This document shows positions 40,116 through 48,552 of a stretch of DNA of 50,363 bases, piece after piece. The notes below the pieces were generated by a model, which was not told where the DNA came from, did no database searches, and saw nothing but the letters and a program-made list of their open reading frames with translations. Origin of the DNA: an uncultured Lachnospiraceae bacterium (GTDB lineage Bacteria > Bacillota > Clostridia > Lachnospirales > Lachnospiraceae); NCBI GenBank assembly GCA_910586725.1, contig CAJUJL010000021.1, positions 1 through 50,363 on the forward strand. The letters are read 5' to 3'. The position numbers were made by a program, and so were the translations under genes. The stretch's first letter is position 1, and each line of letters opens with the position of its first letter.

Positions 40116-42947
40116 ATGAGATTTATTGGAATTACGGGAGGCGTAGGGGCCGGAAAGACTGAAATATTACAGTACATTGAAAGGGAATATCCGGCCTACG
40201 TGCTTCTTGCGGATCGTCTGGCGCATGAGCTTATGCAGCCGGAAACAGCGTGCTATCAGGAAATTCAATTGTCTTTTCCGAGCGAGGATATTTATTTGCC
40301 GGACGGAGGTTTTGACGCAGGGAAGCTTGCGGAAGTGATCTTTTCTGATGAAAAGAAGCGGGAGAAGTTAAACGGCATCGTCCATCCGGCAGTAAAACGG
40401 GAGATTCTGCGGCGTGTGGAAGCGGAAAGACAACGGAAGAAATTTTCTTATTTTATTTTGGAAGCCGCGCTGTTAATAGAAGAAGGATATGATAAAATAT
40501 GTGATGAGCTATGGTATATAGATACGTCAAGAACGCTGCGGCGGGAGCGGCTAAAAAAAAGCAGGGGATATTCGGATGAGAAAATAGACGCTGTTTTTGA
40601 CAGTCAGCTTTCCGAGCGGGAATATCGGAAGCGCTGCACCCGAAGAATTGATAATAACGGTTCACTGGAAGAGACGTTTCGCCAGATCAGGGAGTTATTT
40701 GAACAGTTACATACAGCAAAAACAATTGGTGGTCAAGGAGATGAGAAAATGGAAAAAAGAGAAATAGGAGGCGATCTGGTATTCGGTCTGGATATTGGGA
40801 CACGCAATGTAGTGGGAACTGTCGGGTATAAGATAGGCAAGGAATTTGTCGTGATGGCGCAGCGATCCCTGGAACATGAAACGCGCGCAATGATGGACGG
40901 GCAGATCCATGACATTGGAAGAGTTGGAAATACGATCCGTCAGGTAAAAGAATCATTGGAAGAGCAGACCGGGCAGACGCTTACTTCCGTTTGCATTGCT
41001 GCGGCAGGACGCGTTTTAAAGACGGTGACAGTCAATATTGAGTATGAATATGAGATGGAAACCGTTGTTACGGCAGAAGACGTGCATACGCTGGATTTGT
41101 TGGGAATTGAAAAGGCGCAGTCGATTTTGAAGGAAGAAAACGATACCGGTTATAAATTTTACTGCGTTGGCTATTCGGTGATCAGGTATTATTTGAATGA
41201 TGATATTTTTGCCAGCATTGAAGGGCACAAGGCAGATAAAATTGCAGAGGACATCATAGTTACTTTTCTTCCGGAAGATGTCATAGACGGTTTGTATGCA
41301 GCGGTTCAGATGGCGGGGCTTTCCGTGGCGAACCTTACATTAGAGCCGATTGCAGCGATTGATATTGCGATTCCGGAGAATTTCCGTATGCTAAACATTG
41401 CGCTGGTTGATATAGGAGCCGGAACTTCGGATATTTCGGTTGCAAGAGACGGAAGCATCATTGCATATGGCATGATTCCTCTGGCCGGCGATGAAATTAC
41501 GGAGTTGATTGCACAGAATTATCTGGTGGATTTTCAGACGGCGGAACAGATCAAGCTGGCGTCCACAACAGACGATGAAATTGAATACACAGATATTATG
41601 CAGTTAAAATATACGATTCCCGCGGAAGAAGTCTGGAAGCTGACGGAAGATCTCGTAGACAACATTGCTACGGATATTGCGAATAAGATTATAGAACTGA
41701 ACGGGGAAAGAAGTGTCAAGGCAGTCTTTATTGTTGGCGGAGGCGGTAAGATACATGGGTTTGAAACGATGCTTGCCGATAAACTAAAACTTCCGCATGA
41801 GCGGGTCGCGCTGCGTGGGGAAGAGGTGCTGCAGTCCGTTTCGTTTGAGCAGCCGGACGCCAAAAAGGATCCGCTGTTAGTGACGCCGATTGGCATTTGC
41901 CTGAACTACTATGAGCAGAAGAACAGTTTTGTGATGGTTCATTTTAACGGGGAAAGAATTAAGCTGTACGACAATGACAGGCTGACGATTGTAGACGCCG
42001 CGCTGCAGGCGGGATTTCCCAATGAATATTTGTTTCCGAGAAGAGGAAGGGAAATTCATTTTACCGTGAACGGAAGTCCCAGGATAGCGAGAGGGGAAGC
42101 GGGAGAATCGGCCATTGTAAAGGTGAATGACAAGCTGACGAATATCAATGCGCCGCTGCTTGCCAACAGTTATATTACCGTCGAGCCGTCTACTGTGGGG
42201 AAAGCGGCAGAGGTTACGATTGCAGACATAACGGACGACGGAGAGGACGATATGAATTTTATTGTCAACGGAGCCAATATCCTCTGTCCGAAATTTGTGG
42301 AAGTCAACGGAAATATTGAGCTGCTTTCTTATGAGGTGCAGGAAGGCGACGTCATTGAAACAAGAAGCTTTTATACAATTCGGCAATTGGCGGAATTTAT
42401 GGATGTGGCGATTGATTTAAACCATGCAATATTAGTAAACAACCGTCCGGCCAATATGGATACGCTTGTGTATGAAAATTTCACCATTGACTGGGTGGAG
42501 GAAGCGGACATCTACGAAGATGAGGACTTTTTTGAGGAAGAAGAGGAAGAGCCTGTGGCGGACGACGTTTTGGAATTGGAAGAGGAGCAGGAGCCTGAAT
42601 TAGAAGAGGAGTCTTTTGCGCGGGAAAAAGAAGTAAAGCAGGACGCGGTTTTGGAAACACAACTTGCGGAGCAGCCGGAGGAGTTTGGGGAAGCAAAACC
42701 GAAAGAAGAGGAGCAGCCAAAGGAAGAGGACGATAAAACAGCGCTGCGCGTAATGGTCAACGGAGCTCCCATCAGGCTGACCGGAAAACCGGACTATATT
42801 TTTGTAGATATATTTGATTTTATAGATTTTGACTTAAAAGCATCCAATGGACGCCCAATCGTGATCAAGGTAAACGGGGAATATACGGATTACGTGAAGC
42901 AGCTCCACAACGGCGATGCGATTGAAATTTATTGGGAAGAGAAGTAA
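40116..42947 (+). CDS. coaE: Dephospho-CoA kinase fused in frame to an FtsA-like ATPase
   Basis: The ATG at 40116 follows AGGTGG. The 943-residue open frame begins with a complete CoaE (1 to about 203: P-loop GGVGAGKT 8-15, LADRLAHEL, IVHPAVK, RRID), which makes CoA from dephospho-CoA. It continues without a stop, through a short TAKTIGGQGDEK link, into a 732-residue FtsA/actin-like protein starting at Met212. Its phosphate loops are GLDIGTRN (224-231) and VDIGAGTSDIS (431-441), and its adenosine loop is GGGGKIHG (541-548). An acidic Glu-rich linker (about 802-874) and a small beta domain (about 875-943) follow. A ribosome binding site AAGGAG (40735-40740) precedes ATG 40749, so the second half could also be made separately. 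In a normal arrangement the CAA at 40734 would be TAA. The FtsA-like half may act in septum or envelope assembly. A sequencing error is possible. Confidence 0.85.
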   Translation: MRFIGITGGVGAGKTEILQYIEREYPAYVLLADRLAHELMQPETACYQEIQLSFPSEDIYLPDGGFDAGKLAEVIFSDEKKREKLNGIVHPAVKREILRRVEAERQRKKFSYFILEAALLIEEGYDKICDELWYIDTSRTLRRERLKKSRGYSDEKIDAVFDSQLSEREYRKRCTRRIDNNGSLEETFRQIRELFEQLHTAKTIGGQGDEKMEKREIGGDLVFGLDIGTRNVVGTVGYKIGKEFVVMAQRSLEHETRAMMDGQIHDIGRVGNTIRQVKESLEEQTGQTLTSVCIAAAGRVLKTVTVNIEYEYEMETVVTAEDVHTLDLLGIEKAQSILKEENDTGYKFYCVGYSVIRYYLNDDIFASIEGHKADKIAEDIIVTFLPEDVIDGLYAAVQMAGLSVANLTLEPIAAIDIAIPENFRMLNIALVDIGAGTSDISVARDGSIIAYGMIPLAGDEITELIAQNYLVDFQTAEQIKLASTTDDEIEYTDIMQLKYTIPAEEVWKLTEDLVDNIATDIANKIIELNGERSVKAVFIVGGGGKIHGFETMLADKLKLPHERVALRGEEVLQSVSFEQPDAKKDPLLVTPIGICLNYYEQKNSFVMVHFNGERIKLYDNDRLTIVDAALQAGFPNEYLFPRRGREIHFTVNGSPRIARGEAGESAIVKVNDKLTNINAPLLANSYITVEPSTVGKAAEVTIADITDDGEDDMNFIVNGANILCPKFVEVNGNIELLSYEVQEGDVIETRSFYTIRQLAEFMDVAIDLNHAILVNNRPANMDTLVYENFTIDWVEEADIYEDEDFFEEEEEEPVADDVLELEEEQEPELEEESFAREKEVKQDAVLETQLAEQPEEFGEAKPKEEEQPKEEDDKTALRVMVNGAPIRLTGKPDYIFVDIFDFIDFDLKASNGRPIVIKVNGEYTDYVKQLHNGDAIEIYWEEK

Positions 42948-42951
42948 AGCG

Positions 42952-43749
42952 ATGGAATTATGCAGTATCGCCAGCGGAAGCAGCGGCAATTGCATTGTGG
43001 CGGGCCAGGGAAACAGCCACTTGCTGATTGACGCGGGCATCAGCGGCAAACGAATTGAACAGGGGCTGAATTCCCTTGGGTATAAAACTTCCGAAATGGA
43101 CGGGGTGCTTGTGACCCATGAGCATATGGACCATATCAGCGGACTTGGCGTGATTTCAAGGAAATACGGCATTCCGATTTATGCATCCCGCGGAACAAAA
43201 GAAGCTATTTTAAAAACGAAATCAGTGGGAGAGATCGATGAATCTTTATTTCGGATCATTGACGCGGGCGAAACGTTTATGGTTTCGGATTTGGAAGTGG
43301 AGCCTGTGGAGATTTCCCATGATGCCGCAGAACCTACGGCGTATATCGTCCGCTGCGGTGAAAAATCAGCGGGAGTGATTACGGACCTTGGTACATACGG
43401 CGAAGAAATCATTGAAAAATTAAAAGGCATACAGCTTTTGCTTCTGGAAGCAAATCATGATGTAAACATGCTTATGACCGGGCCGTATCCTTATTTTTTA
43501 AAGCAGAGGATTTTGGGAGGACGAGGCCATTTGTCGAATGAGCTTTGCGGGCAGCTTTTGGGAAAGATTCTGCATGACGGTTTTGGCGGGGTAATGCTTG
43601 GACATTTGAGCAAGGAAAATAATTTCCCGGAGCTTGCCTATGAGACGGTGCGGCTTGAAATTACGATGGGAGACTGTCCGTATACGGGGAATGACTTCCC
43701 TATATATGTGGCGGCGAGAGACTGCGTGACAAAGCTTCCGGCCGTATAG
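42952..43749 (+). CDS. MBL-fold metallo-hydrolase, YycJ/WalJ type
   Basis: The ATG at 42952 lies five bases after the stop of the FtsA-like frame. The 265-residue metallo-beta-lactamase-fold protein has the metal motif THEHMDH (55-61), the GSSGNC start (9-14), ISHDAAEP, and LLLEANHD. It is a WalJ/YycJ-like member, proposed as a double-strand 5'-3' exonuclease; in Bacillus its homologue is linked to cell-wall control. There is no WalKR pair here. It has nothing to do with beta-lactam hydrolysis. Confidence 0.88.
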   Translation: MELCSIASGSSGNCIVAGQGNSHLLIDAGISGKRIEQGLNSLGYKTSEMDGVLVTHEHMDHISGLGVISRKYGIPIYASRGTKEAILKTKSVGEIDESLFRIIDAGETFMVSDLEVEPVEISHDAAEPTAYIVRCGEKSAGVITDLGTYGEEIIEKLKGIQLLLLEANHDVNMLMTGPYPYFLKQRILGGRGHLSNELCGQLLGKILHDGFGGVMLGHLSKENNFPELAYETVRLEITMGDCPYTGNDFPIYVAARDCVTKLPAV

Positions 43750-43797
43750 AAAAGAGGAGTGGCGCTGCAGTCAGTTTGAGTAAAGGAAGGTGCCTGG
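43750..43797 (+). other. Short gap with no recognised signal
   Basis: It holds only the GGAAGG ribosome binding site of the EEP gene. No terminator was seen, so the metallo-hydrolase and EEP genes may share a transcript. Confidence 0.4.
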
Positions 43798-44901
43798 ATG
43801 GGAAGGAAAATTGGAAAATTCCTGTTTGGAATCGTATTGCTATTGTTTGCCACGGCGGCCGGCTATGTGATTTACATGCAGACGCAGTATTACAGGATAG
43901 AGGATTTTACAGAAATTGAGACGGCAAATCCAAAACAGGAGCAGGTCAAAAAAGAAACGCCATACCGTATCCTGACGTATAACATTGGATTTGGGGCGTA
44001 TTCACCGGAATATACGTTTTTTATGGATACGGGGGAAATGAAAGACGGGACCAAAACTGTGGGAGAGCATGCTAGGGCTCTGTCGAAAGAAGAGGAGATT
44101 CACAATACAAAAGGGAGTCTTGCAATCCTGAAAAATGCGGAAGCGGATTTTTTGTTTGTGCAGGAAGTGGACGAAAAAGCGACCAGAAGCTATCAGGTGA
44201 ATCAAAGGGAGCTGTTGGAAAATGGCCTTTCGGATTTTGCCTCTGTCTTTGTAAAAAATTTTCACAGCGCGTATTTATTTTATCCTTTTCTGGAACCGCA
44301 CGGATCTGTCGAAGCCGGGATGATGTTATTTTCCAAATATCAGATTTCTGAAAACGTCAGGCGTCAGTTTCCGGTCAGCGACGCGTTTATTACGAAGTTT
44401 ACGGACTTGGACCGCTGTTTTCTGGTCACCAGGCTTCCTGTTCAAGGCGGGAGGGAGCTGGTTTTGATTCAGGTGCATTTGAGCGCGTACGATGAAGGCG
44501 GCAAGATCCGTGCAAAGCAGCTTGCTCTTTTAAATGAGGTGTTGCAGGAAGAGCGTGAGAAAGGGAATTATGTCATTGCGGGCGGTGATTTTAACCACGA
44601 TATCGCGCAGTCCAAGGACAGCTTTCCTTCCGGGCAAAAGACGCCGGCATGGGTATACCAGCTTACAGATGAAGATCTTGCGGAAGGCTTTCGGTTTGTA
44701 AAGGCAGAAAATGCAGACGAAGCGCCTACCTGCCGTGGCGCGGATATACCGTATGAAAAAGGCGTGACATATACTGTAATTGTAGATGGATTTCTGGTTT
44801 CGGATAATGTAGAGGCAAAGGCCAGAAACCGGGAGGAAGGTTTTTTGTATTCCGATCACAATCCGGTTGAAATGGAGTTTGTGTTGTTGGAGGGAAAATG
44901 A
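43798..44901 (+). CDS. Membrane-anchored endonuclease/exonuclease/phosphatase-family protein
   Basis: The 367-residue product has an N-terminal membrane helix (about 7-27), so the catalytic domain is outside. EEP motifs: ILTYNIGFG (about 58-66), FVQEVDEK (about 119-126), LVLIQVHLSA (about 221-230), IAGGDFNHD (about 259-267) and the late SDHNPVEM (about 353-360). Metal-ligand Glu, Asp and His are all present. It could cleave phosphodiesters in nucleic acids, phosphoinositides or sphingolipids; the family alone does not decide. GGAAGG precedes the ATG at 43798. Confidence 0.85.
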   Translation: MGRKIGKFLFGIVLLLFATAAGYVIYMQTQYYRIEDFTEIETANPKQEQVKKETPYRILTYNIGFGAYSPEYTFFMDTGEMKDGTKTVGEHARALSKEEEIHNTKGSLAILKNAEADFLFVQEVDEKATRSYQVNQRELLENGLSDFASVFVKNFHSAYLFYPFLEPHGSVEAGMMLFSKYQISENVRRQFPVSDAFITKFTDLDRCFLVTRLPVQGGRELVLIQVHLSAYDEGGKIRAKQLALLNEVLQEEREKGNYVIAGGDFNHDIAQSKDSFPSGQKTPAWVYQLTDEDLAEGFRFVKAENADEAPTCRGADIPYEKGVTYTVIVDGFLVSDNVEAKARNREEGFLYSDHNPVEMEFVLLEGK

Positions 44902-44926
44902 CGGAACTTAAGTTACCGTCGTTTTT
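44900..44926 (+). terminator. Terminator overlapping the EEP stop codon
   Basis: GACGG (44900-44904) with an inner AC/GT pair faces CCGTC (44916-44920), followed by GTTTTT. The stem begins inside the TGA stop. Confidence 0.6.
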
Positions 44927-44962
44927 CATTGCGACAGACAGGATTCCGATTAGCGTTATGTC

Positions 44963-44991
44963 TTGCGAAGAGACTGATTTTCAGCTACTAT
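44963..44991 (+). promoter_or_regulatory. Promoter of the SGNH esterase gene
   Basis: TTGCGA (44963-44968), 17 bp, TACTAT (44986-44991), 50 bp before the start codon. Confidence 0.5.
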
Positions 44992-45041
44992 AGACATAGA
45001 AGAGAACAGGGGGTAAGGCACGCAATAAAGGAGGGTGTTCT

Positions 45042-48041
45042 ATGCGTAAGGTAAAACGATGGGCGGCGCTGTTTTTGTCAGCAATGGTATTTTTTTCCGG
45101 AAAGGGAATAGGTGTGCTGGGGGCACATGCATCCATTGCATCAGAAACGCAGGATTTATCGGGGATTGGCAGCTTAATCTCTGATATGTTCTGGACACAG
45201 GGGGAGACAAATAAAGACAATACGTGGCTGTTTGCAGGCGGCGTGGAGACGCAGGGCAGATACAGGGAACTTGGGGGCAAGAGAAGCTATGTGGGTCATT
45301 TTGAGGAAGGGGTGCGCCGGACGGACGCTACTGTGCCGGAAGGCGGCGTTGTCCACAATGGGAAAAACCCGATTAATCAGAGGTACGTAATCAATGTTAG
45401 TAAGGCAGGGATGGATCTGACGGAGTTTGCCGCGGAATTTGAAAACTATATCAAGGCGGTTGATCCAAGAGCCGTGGCTTATCTGATTGGTGAAGAAGAT
45501 TACGGCAAAAAAGAAGATGGCATTGCAGATTTTAAAAACGGAATGGAGCAGTTGATCCGACTGGCTCTTAAAATGCGCAATAACAATGGATTTGCAGTAA
45601 TTCAGCTGCCTCATGCAGTAAAGGATGAGGAAGACAGGGAATGGATTTCATCTTACAGCGAGGCGGCAAGAGAAGTCATTGCCGGATTTACAGAAGAGGA
45701 ATTGAAGCGTGTCGTTTTGGTGGATCATTTTTCTCTGACAGACAACAGCGCTTTTCTGGACGGCAGCAACATGACGGAAGAAGGAAGATTGAATGAAAAA
45801 GGGCATCTTCTGATTGGACGGCAGCTCTGTGAGGCGACGTTGAAAAATACGAAATTTTTTACTTCTACACAAAGGAGCTGGGAGATAGAAGACGGTCCGG
45901 ATGAATATTTGGATCTTGTTCCCACAGCCGTTTTAAAAGACGAAGGCCTTTTGGTGAGAGCGCCTAAAAGCGCCGGTTTTGAGGATGGGTGCCGCTGGCG
46001 TCTGGAAATATGCGGCGTTGTATGGGAGCGGGAAGAAAATCAGGATTCGTTTGTGATAGAAGATCTGCCGGAAGACGAGGAATATACCTTGACAGTATAT
46101 TCACGCGATGGCAAAAAGCAGCTATCTTCCGTGTACGGCAGTATCCAGCAGGGAGCGTACGCGTCAGAAAAGAAAAGAAATCCGTTGCAGCAGAAGCTGT
46201 GGGATAAAATGGAGGAAGGAAAACCTCTGAAGTGGCTGTTTACCGGAGATTCGATTACGCATGGACTGGTTCATACGCATGGCAATGACGACATTGCACA
46301 GTTGTTTGAAAAATATCTGAAAGAAGATTTGGGGCGTGTGGACGATATTGTTCTAAATACCGGAGTATCTGCCACAGACACGCTCTTTACGCTGGAAAAC
46401 ATCAACGAACGCATAAAGAAATACCATGCGGATGTCGTGAGTGTGATGCTTGGAACGAACGATGTATTTACGGGAACGGAAAATCCAGCTGCTCATACGG
46501 ATGCAAACGGGAACAGAATTACGATTACAAAAGATATGTACAAGCAGAATCTGGAAGATATTGTAGCTGCAATCCGGGAGTCCAATGAGGATGCCATTAT
46601 TATTCTGCGTTCACCAACGCCTACGTCTGTGGCGGTACGAAAGAATAATTTGGAAGGAGGAGGATATTTACAGGCAATGCGGGACGTAGTGGCAGAAGAT
46701 GGAAATATTCTCTATATCAATCAGTACGATGAATGGACCAGAGAATTGGAGACATTTACCTATCTTTGGAATCCTGATTATTATTTTGGGGACCGTAATC
46801 TGCATCCGGGAGCTGTAGGTCATTTGAGAATGATGCAGCAGTTTGTGGATGCATGCGGATTGAATACGGATACCAAACTGAGCTCTTTTTCGTATCGATT
46901 TGCCTATACGGAAGAAGAGAGTGAGGCGCAGCCGGTTCTCGAAACGCCATCTGCGCATGCGGTGCAATTATCGCTGGATGGCTTGCAGGAAGCATATGGA
47001 GCCGGTGCGGTTGGAATCGTGCAGCTTACGCTGACAGACTCTTTTGGGACAACGTACACAAAAAAAACAAAGCCGGGCGAGCGTACGCTTATCATGGAAG
47101 GCCTGCCCGGAAGCCGTCATTATGACGCAGCCGTTGTGGGATGGCCGGCCGGAGACGAAGCAAAACGCGTTACTTTTGCCCAACCGGCAGAAAAGATTAC
47201 GTTAAGCGCCGGAACGGAAGCGGAAGATTTGAGCGGCAGCCTGGATGAGATGAAAGCGGTGTACCAGGGTACGCAGGGGAACTATACGCCGGAGAGTCTT
47301 GAAGCATTCAAAAAAGTATACGACAGAGTCGCAGAAGAAAGCAAAAATACGACAGATGTGGAAATTCTGGTGAAGTTAAGAAAAGAATTGATCAAAGCAT
47401 TTGGCTGTCTGCAGACCGTACAGGAAGAAAATAAAGAACAAAATGACGGACAAAAAGAGGAAGAAATCCGGATTCAGTTGAATGCGCCGGCGATTCTCTC
47501 CGTGAAGTCGGTTGCCGAAAAGAAAATTTCGGGAGTAAAAATTACGGTACAGGCTGTGGAATACGCACAGTCTTATGCGGTATATCGAAATGTGGGCGGC
47601 AAAGAAACCTTCATTGGAATGACAAACGCATCGGGAGTTGTGTATGATGAAAATCCGGCAGGAGGAAAGACGGCGTCGTATTATGCGGTGGCACAGTCTT
47701 CGGATTCCAGGTATCAGACGAGCTTGCCGGGAGCGGCGAAGTCATTGCTTGTTCCTGCCGCAGTCAAAAAGGTAACGGTTAAGCAGAAGGGCAAAAAAGC
47801 CGTATCGATTTCCTGGACAAAAGGGAAACAGGCGAAAGGCTATATCGTATACCGCTCGCAGACGAAGAAAGGCGGATATGTAAAAATCAAGACGATCCGC
47901 AAAGGAAATACGGTTTCCTGCGTAGATAAAGGGGTAAAAGCAGGAAAGAAATACTATTACCGCGTGATTGTCAAAACAAAGAACGGATATGGAGCGTTCA
48001 AAGTGTCGAAAGCAGTCAAAATGAAAAAAAGTAAGCAGTAA
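45042..48041 (+). CDS. Secreted SGNH/GDSL hydrolase with FN3 tail
   Basis: AGGAGGG precedes the ATG. The 999-residue protein has a signal peptide (cleavage near residue 30), then an SGNH-like N-terminal domain (about 45-270) without an obvious Ser, next a beta domain (about 290-370). The active SGNH domain follows: GDSIT (Ser404, block I), GTNDV (Asn473, block III) and DRNLH (Asp584 and His587, block V). After another beta region come a FIVAR-like helical segment (about 725-800) and two FN3 domains (about 820-905 and 910-999), the last very lysine-rich. It is probably a cell-surface or secreted esterase acting on acetylated polysaccharides; the ester substrate is unknown. A truncated paralogue follows directly. 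Confidence 0.88.
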   Translation: MRKVKRWAALFLSAMVFFSGKGIGVLGAHASIASETQDLSGIGSLISDMFWTQGETNKDNTWLFAGGVETQGRYRELGGKRSYVGHFEEGVRRTDATVPEGGVVHNGKNPINQRYVINVSKAGMDLTEFAAEFENYIKAVDPRAVAYLIGEEDYGKKEDGIADFKNGMEQLIRLALKMRNNNGFAVIQLPHAVKDEEDREWISSYSEAAREVIAGFTEEELKRVVLVDHFSLTDNSAFLDGSNMTEEGRLNEKGHLLIGRQLCEATLKNTKFFTSTQRSWEIEDGPDEYLDLVPTAVLKDEGLLVRAPKSAGFEDGCRWRLEICGVVWEREENQDSFVIEDLPEDEEYTLTVYSRDGKKQLSSVYGSIQQGAYASEKKRNPLQQKLWDKMEEGKPLKWLFTGDSITHGLVHTHGNDDIAQLFEKYLKEDLGRVDDIVLNTGVSATDTLFTLENINERIKKYHADVVSVMLGTNDVFTGTENPAAHTDANGNRITITKDMYKQNLEDIVAAIRESNEDAIIILRSPTPTSVAVRKNNLEGGGYLQAMRDVVAEDGNILYINQYDEWTRELETFTYLWNPDYYFGDRNLHPGAVGHLRMMQQFVDACGLNTDTKLSSFSYRFAYTEEESEAQPVLETPSAHAVQLSLDGLQEAYGAGAVGIVQLTLTDSFGTTYTKKTKPGERTLIMEGLPGSRHYDAAVVGWPAGDEAKRVTFAQPAEKITLSAGTEAEDLSGSLDEMKAVYQGTQGNYTPESLEAFKKVYDRVAEESKNTTDVEILVKLRKELIKAFGCLQTVQEENKEQNDGQKEEEIRIQLNAPAILSVKSVAEKKISGVKITVQAVEYAQSYAVYRNVGGKETFIGMTNASGVVYDENPAGGKTASYYAVAQSSDSRYQTSLPGAAKSLLVPAAVKKVTVKQKGKKAVSISWTKGKQAKGYIVYRSQTKKGGYVKIKTIRKGNTVSCVDKGVKAGKKYYYRVIVKTKNGYGAFKVSKAVKMKKSKQ

Positions 48042-48055
48042 AGATGGAGGGTTCT

Positions 48056-48368
48056 ATGATTTGGAAGAAATGGAGAAGAGCCTTGGTTCTGGTGTTGGCG
48101 GTGACGCTCTGCACAGGACAGATTTTGCCGGTTTATGCCAGTGAACCGTTTGGGAGCGCAATTACTGAGGTGTTTGCGGCAAATGTTTTAAAGAATGAAA
48201 ATACATGGCTGTTTGCAGGATGCATAGAAACACAGGGCAGATTTGCCGAAGTCGGAGGAGCTCGCAGTTATGTGGGACATTTTGAAGAATATATAATATA
48301 TCCGCGGGACGAAACAGGGGACGGAAATGGATCGCCAGCGTTATATGATCAATGCAGGACTGAATATT
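48056..48368 (+). pseudogene. Remnant of a second SGNH-type secreted protein gene
   Basis: ATG 48056 has GGAGGG upstream and encodes a signal peptide (MIWKKWRRALVLVLAVTL...). Its following region matches the start of the gene at 45042: NTWLFAGCIETQGRFAEVGGARSYVGHFEE corresponds to NTWLFAGGVETQGRYRELGGKRSYVGHFEE. Right after FEE the frame breaks. Removing an AT-rich 7-bp insertion (about 48289-48301) gives EEYIRGTKQG, then RQRYMINAGLNI, like the paralogue's NQRYVINV. Homology then stops at the IS21 end near 48368. It is a broken gene, a tandem duplicate of the esterase N-terminus. Confidence 0.8.
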
Positions 48369-48480
48369 ATCCTCCTTGGGAGCCACCAGTTTCCCGCTTG
48401 AGAGCCACCCGAAATTGATATTTTCCACCTTCGGAGCCGCCACAACATATTGTGCCACCATGTATATTTGATTTTACTAT

Positions 48481-48552
48481 AGATCTCCTTATAGTTATTT
48501 CTGGAGAACTGCAAACGCAGTATCACCAAATAATCTATAAGGAGGTCTTTTT
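48481..48552 (+). promoter_or_regulatory. Long inverted repeat hiding the istA ribosome binding site
   Basis: AGATCTCCTTATAG-TTATT (48481-48499) is nearly a perfect reverse complement of AATAATCTATAAGGAGGTCT (48529-48548), which contains the istA Shine-Dalgarno AAGGAGG. A small ACTGC/GCAGT hairpin (48508-48521) lies inside, and TTTTT follows just before the ATG. RNA read in from outside would fold to hide the site and may also terminate. A -10-like TACTAT at 48475-48480 would start native RNA near 48487, inside the left arm. Confidence 0.65.

Noticed and set aside
42512..42772. Ser-rich minus-strand ORF opposite the FtsA-like linker
   Set aside because: It is the complement of the Glu-rich coding stretch (GAA/GAG read as TTC/CTC/TCT frames) and has no start signals.
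42952..43749. Metallo-beta-lactamase resistance gene
   Set aside because: The fold is shared, but the GSSGNC start and neighbours match YycJ/WalJ-type nucleases, not antibiotic-degrading enzymes.
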